Shown here: one piece after another, positions 61,506 to 64,000 of the stretch | Numbering within the stretch: the stretch's first letter is position 1 | Layout: each line of letters opens with the position of its first letter | Assembly: GCA_030427965.1 (NCBI GenBank) | Contig: JAUICD010000010.1 | Span: forward strand, 1-64,000 | DNA from: Bdellovibrionia bacterium | GTDB lineage: Bacteria > Bdellovibrionota > Bdellovibrionia > Bdellovibrionales > JAUICD01 | Direction of reading: 5' to 3' | Length of the DNA stretch: 64,000 nucleotides | Translations under genes and position numbers: made by a program | Notes under the pieces: model-generated | Told to the model about the DNA's origin: nothing | Database searches by the model: none | The model's input: the letters and a program-made list of their open reading frames with translations, nothing else

Positions 61506-62741
61506 TCAATTGCATGTTTTTAAAACATCTTCAATTTTTCTTGCATCTCTTGGATTTAAGGCAAGTTCCCATTTTTGGATGACATCTATCCAGGACTTTA
61601 CGTATTTACAGTGAATGCGTGTTCTTTTTGGTAGATAATCTGCAGGACCTCGATCGGATTTACTTTGGTTTTCACGATCATAAACAGACAGTAGGTGAGC
61701 AAATCGCCCGCGTTTTGGTTTAGACAAGTCGTTTGCGTACTTGATTCTTTTCCACTTTGGCCATCTCCATGCACCTGAGACATAGGCTTTCTTGAGAGGG
61801 ACCAGATGATCAATATCGATATCTCCAGCATTTGTAAACTTTTGATTGGTAAATGCTCCGACCCACTCACCACTCTGAATTTTGCACTTTCCTGTGACTG
61901 AAGATTTTGAGTCTCTTGCTAAAACTTCACTTCTTGTATTTTGACAGTCCCGATCTTCATCAATCCATTTTCCAAACCGTGACTTTCGATTGAAGTTTTC
62001 ACTCAAATACTGTTGGCACTCGACATCCATTTCTTCGATCCATTGATCTTCTTCTGGAGTTGTTCCAAGGCCCAGAAGGTTTTTGGCAATAGTCCACTGT
62101 CCGATGTATTCACATTTGACATCTTTAAAGAAAGGACGTTTCTCTGTGATTTTAAGCTCCTTTCTTGATCGAATACCAGTTCGAGAAATAGTTGCAAATA
62201 ATTCAGGACGCTCAAAGCTTTTGAAGTAGGCTTCCCAGCTTTCGATGGGATCACCCTGTTGCCAATTTTCATCTTTCATAGTCCAACTGTGTCCGCCACA
62301 ACGATAGATTTCTTCTATTGGAAGAACGGATTCGACAAGAACATCCTTTGCCTCTTTGATAGATTTCCGTCCCCAGAGATTTGTCCAGTGGCCTTTGTAA
62401 ATTGCGCAGACCCCTTGTTTGGAATCTTTCAGATAGCTTGGATGGTTGAGGGACATGTAAACCAATCTTAAATTTTTAAAAGTTAAGCACGAGGGAGAAA
62501 ATTCCTCTAACTGTTCCATTTGGTAGTTATTGAAGAATTCGGTTAAGTCACTCAGTTCAAATTTGAGTTCATTCCGTATTTTTAAAATTTTCTTTTTATC
62601 TGAAGTAGACAATTCCTTATCAGGATCACATTTTTGAATTGTAGAGGGTTTTCGATTTGTCATTGAATTTTTTTGATGAGAGCTTATACAGGAAACTATA
62701 AGCACTGTAAGAAGAAGGAGAGCTGTTTGTTTGATTGGCAT
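61506..62741 (-). CDS. Lipoprotein HNH nuclease (DUF1524-like)
   Basis: A 411-residue protein. The signal peptide ends in VLIVSC, so the mature protein is a lipoprotein. The C-terminal third is a GmrSD/DUF1524-type HNH nuclease: GDIDIDHLVPLKKAYVSGAW with D-H catalytic, then RIKYANDLSKPKRGR and DRENQSKSDRGPADYLP, and CKYVKSWIDVIQKWELAL. Comparable exported nucleases exist. The N-terminal 250 residues have no known domain but several cysteine pairs. The protein would degrade nucleic acid outside the inner membrane. Confidence 0.85.
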   Translation of the reverse strand: MPIKQTALLLLTVLIVSCISSHQKNSMTNRKPSTIQKCDPDKELSTSDKKKILKIRNELKFELSDLTEFFNNYQMEQLEEFSPSCLTFKNLRLVYMSLNHPSYLKDSKQGVCAIYKGHWTNLWGRKSIKEAKDVLVESVLPIEEIYRCGGHSWTMKDENWQQGDPIESWEAYFKSFERPELFATISRTGIRSRKELKITEKRPFFKDVKCEYIGQWTIAKNLLGLGTTPEEDQWIEEMDVECQQYLSENFNRKSRFGKWIDEDRDCQNTRSEVLARDSKSSVTGKCKIQSGEWVGAFTNQKFTNAGDIDIDHLVPLKKAYVSGAWRWPKWKRIKYANDLSKPKRGRFAHLLSVYDRENQSKSDRGPADYLPKRTRIHCKYVKSWIDVIQKWELALNPRDARKIEDVLKTCN

Positions 62742-62959
62742 TCCTTTATTGTATGTCGGATGGAATTGAGTGACGACCTGTGCATTTCAAATACGACTTT
62801 GGTTGGGATGTGTTTAGAGGCATTGTGTGAGAAAGTGTCTGAAAGCCATGTGAATGGTGGGTAAGGCCTGTCTTTATTTACCGCAGACAATGGTCTAAAA
62901 ACTTAATCGTAAACCACTTTCTAACAAAAAAGTGGGCTTAAGCAAAATAGAATAGAATT

Positions 62960-63781
62960 ATGCTAGTTGTTTTTCTTGTTCAACTCTCAGTTCTCTTTGC
63001 TGGAGATATTCCAGATGGTCATCAAGGCTGTTCCTTCAAATGTAAGAGTATACCTCCGATGGAAGAGTCCTTGATTCAGTTTGGAGAACAGACAAATCAA
63101 GTTCATTTACCTTCTCAAGTGAATTTGCTTGTTTGGAATGTGTACAAGGGACGAAAACAAGAATTTGAGAAAGAGTTGAGAGATCTATCTTTAGGAAAGG
63201 ATATGCTTTTGATTCAAGAGGTGTCCTTTGATGAGGCCTTCGTTCGTTTGAGTGAGAAGTGGAGTTTGAATTTTGAGCATTGGCATGGGATTAGTTTTTT
63301 GATGAAGAAATCAATATCAACAGGAGTTTCCAATTTAGCAGTTGCAAACTCACTCAGTGTAAATCATCTGCGCACAACAGATTTGGAGCCATTTTCAAAG
63401 AGCCCAAAAATGATGCTAGCTAGTACATACAGTTGGGAAAACAATAAAAAGCTACTCGTGATCAATATACATGGGATCAACTTTAAAGGATGGGAAGGGC
63501 TCAAGAATCAATTGGATCTCACAGAAGAACTCATATCTAGACATGAGGGGCCAATATTATTTGCAGGTGATTTCAATACTAAAAATGAGGAGCGCTTATC
63601 AAGTGCAGATCGATATTTGAGCGAATATGGATTGAAAAGACTTGAGTTTGAGAATGATCCAAGAAAAAAGAAACTTGATCATCTTTACACAAGAGGAGTA
63701 GAGGTTTTCAATTCTGTTCTTCATTTGGACAATCCAGGTTCAGACCATCCGCCTATTACGGCAAGCCTTACTCAAAACTAG
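62960..63781 (+). CDS. Exported endonuclease/exonuclease/phosphatase-family protein
   Basis: A 273-residue protein with a signal peptide (MLVVFLVQLSVLFAGD). The EEP fold is clear: LLVWNVYKG, LLIQEVSF (catalytic Glu), LLVINIHGIN (His), ILFAGDFNTKNE (Asp and Asn) and SDHPPITASL (Asp-His). These metal-dependent enzymes cut DNA, RNA or phosphodiesters; export makes a secreted nuclease likely. It is divergent from the DUF1524 lipoprotein nuclease across 218 bases. No clear ribosome-binding site. Confidence 0.88.
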   Translation: MLVVFLVQLSVLFAGDIPDGHQGCSFKCKSIPPMEESLIQFGEQTNQVHLPSQVNLLVWNVYKGRKQEFEKELRDLSLGKDMLLIQEVSFDEAFVRLSEKWSLNFEHWHGISFLMKKSISTGVSNLAVANSLSVNHLRTTDLEPFSKSPKMMLASTYSWENNKKLLVINIHGINFKGWEGLKNQLDLTEELISRHEGPILFAGDFNTKNEERLSSADRYLSEYGLKRLEFENDPRKKKLDHLYTRGVEVFNSVLHLDNPGSDHPPITASLTQN

Positions 63782-63800
63782 GGTGGCTAGGTGGCCACCC
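63781..63800. terminator. GC-rich hairpin between convergent genes
   Basis: Arms GGGTGGC (63781-63787) and GCCACCC (63794-63800), loop of six bases. It begins on the last base of the EEP gene's stop codon and lies 14 bases from the end of the convergent right-edge gene, so it could end both transcripts. No T tract on either side. Confidence 0.55.
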
Positions 63801-63814
63801 CGTATCTAGATGAG

Positions 63815-64000
63815 CTACTTTTTAATAAACGATGTCAATTCTGCAACAACTTTTCCCATTTGTGAATCAGTCACCATTTTGATCATTCCAAGAACTGGAA
63901 TTTGATTTGGATTCACCCATTGCTCAGAAATATTTCCGCTGTTGTTTTCTCTAGCTTTAACCCAAGTGCAGTCAAAAGTACCAGCTGGTACAGTGACAGT
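63815..64000 (-). CDS. C-terminal end of an unidentified protein (partial)
   Basis: The gene enters from the right edge; 61 codons and the TAG stop (63815-63817) are visible. The end reads TVTVPAGTFDCTWVKARENN, then EQWVNPNQIPVLGMIKMVTD and KVVAELTSFIKK. The pattern V-P-A-G-T-F-x-C...W...P-V-x-G-x-x-K recalls exported DUF3108-like proteins, but too little is present to decide. Confidence 0.65.
   Translation of the reverse strand, partial: TVTVPAGTFDCTWVKARENNSGNISEQWVNPNQIPVLGMIKMVTDSQMGKVVAELTSFIKK

Overview
This is a 64 kb chromosomal window, AT-rich by eye, from a Gram-negative bacterium. The outer-membrane genes (lptD, a predicted beta-barrel protein), numerous exported proteins and lipoproteins, and the order ffh-rpsP-khpA-rimM-trmD-RNA methyltransferase-rplS-rnhB-yraN fit a delta-proteobacterial or Bdellovibrionota-like lineage. 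The many secreted peptidases and nucleases, GYF_2, FecR and CHASE2 proteins and long coiled-coil proteins agree with that, but the exact taxon is inferred. I see no prophage, insertion sequence or CRISPR array.

Layout. 1-3104 (minus): purine oxidation genes (partial xdhB, xdhA), a YdcZ-type membrane protein and an unassigned membrane protein. 3212-9341: exported hydrolases and redox proteins, including an M3-like peptidase behind a 12-G tract, a two-repeat cysteine-rich protein, an M61/M1-like peptidase and a Tat-type flavoprotein. 9471-16445 (plus): four consecutive exported proteins, one with a pyruvate-phosphate-dikinase/PEP-synthase type ATP-grasp domain and one ChaN-like. 16559-17172: a nucleotidyltransferase with an overlapping 34-codon partner. 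17236-17312: initiator tRNA. 17431-22152: a signalling locus with an Hpt protein, an OmpR-type regulator, a free-standing ethylene-receptor-type membrane domain, a hybrid histidine kinase and a membrane-anchored receiver.

22337-26342 (minus): a lipoprotein cytochrome c, a second haem c protein and a Tat-exported DUF1501-like protein in one operon. 26540-31922: trhO, a MutS-like ATPase, an exported protein and an ABC-2 exporter. 31924-37220 (plus): the ffh/ribosomal/tRNA-modification cluster. 37293-42904 (minus): lptD translationally coupled to a CHASE2 protein, then rsmI. 42986-50297: STAS protein, coiled-coil protein, a gene behind a near-perfect sigma-28 promoter, a VKOR-DsbA fusion, a GYF_2 protein, HU and argS. 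50367-58991 (plus): TPR and FecR proteins, an outer-membrane protein plus lipoprotein pair behind a sigma-54-like site, a long coiled-coil protein and pyk. 59184-64000: a looser region with three different nucleases (HNH, lipoprotein HNH/DUF1524, exported EEP), a gene remnant and a 644-base stretch with no convincing gene.

The most interesting parts are the ethylene-receptor-type sensor encoded apart from its kinase, the exported ATP-grasp/ChaN-like cluster, the 12-G tract before a secreted peptidase, and the sigma-28 promoter at 44634-44660.
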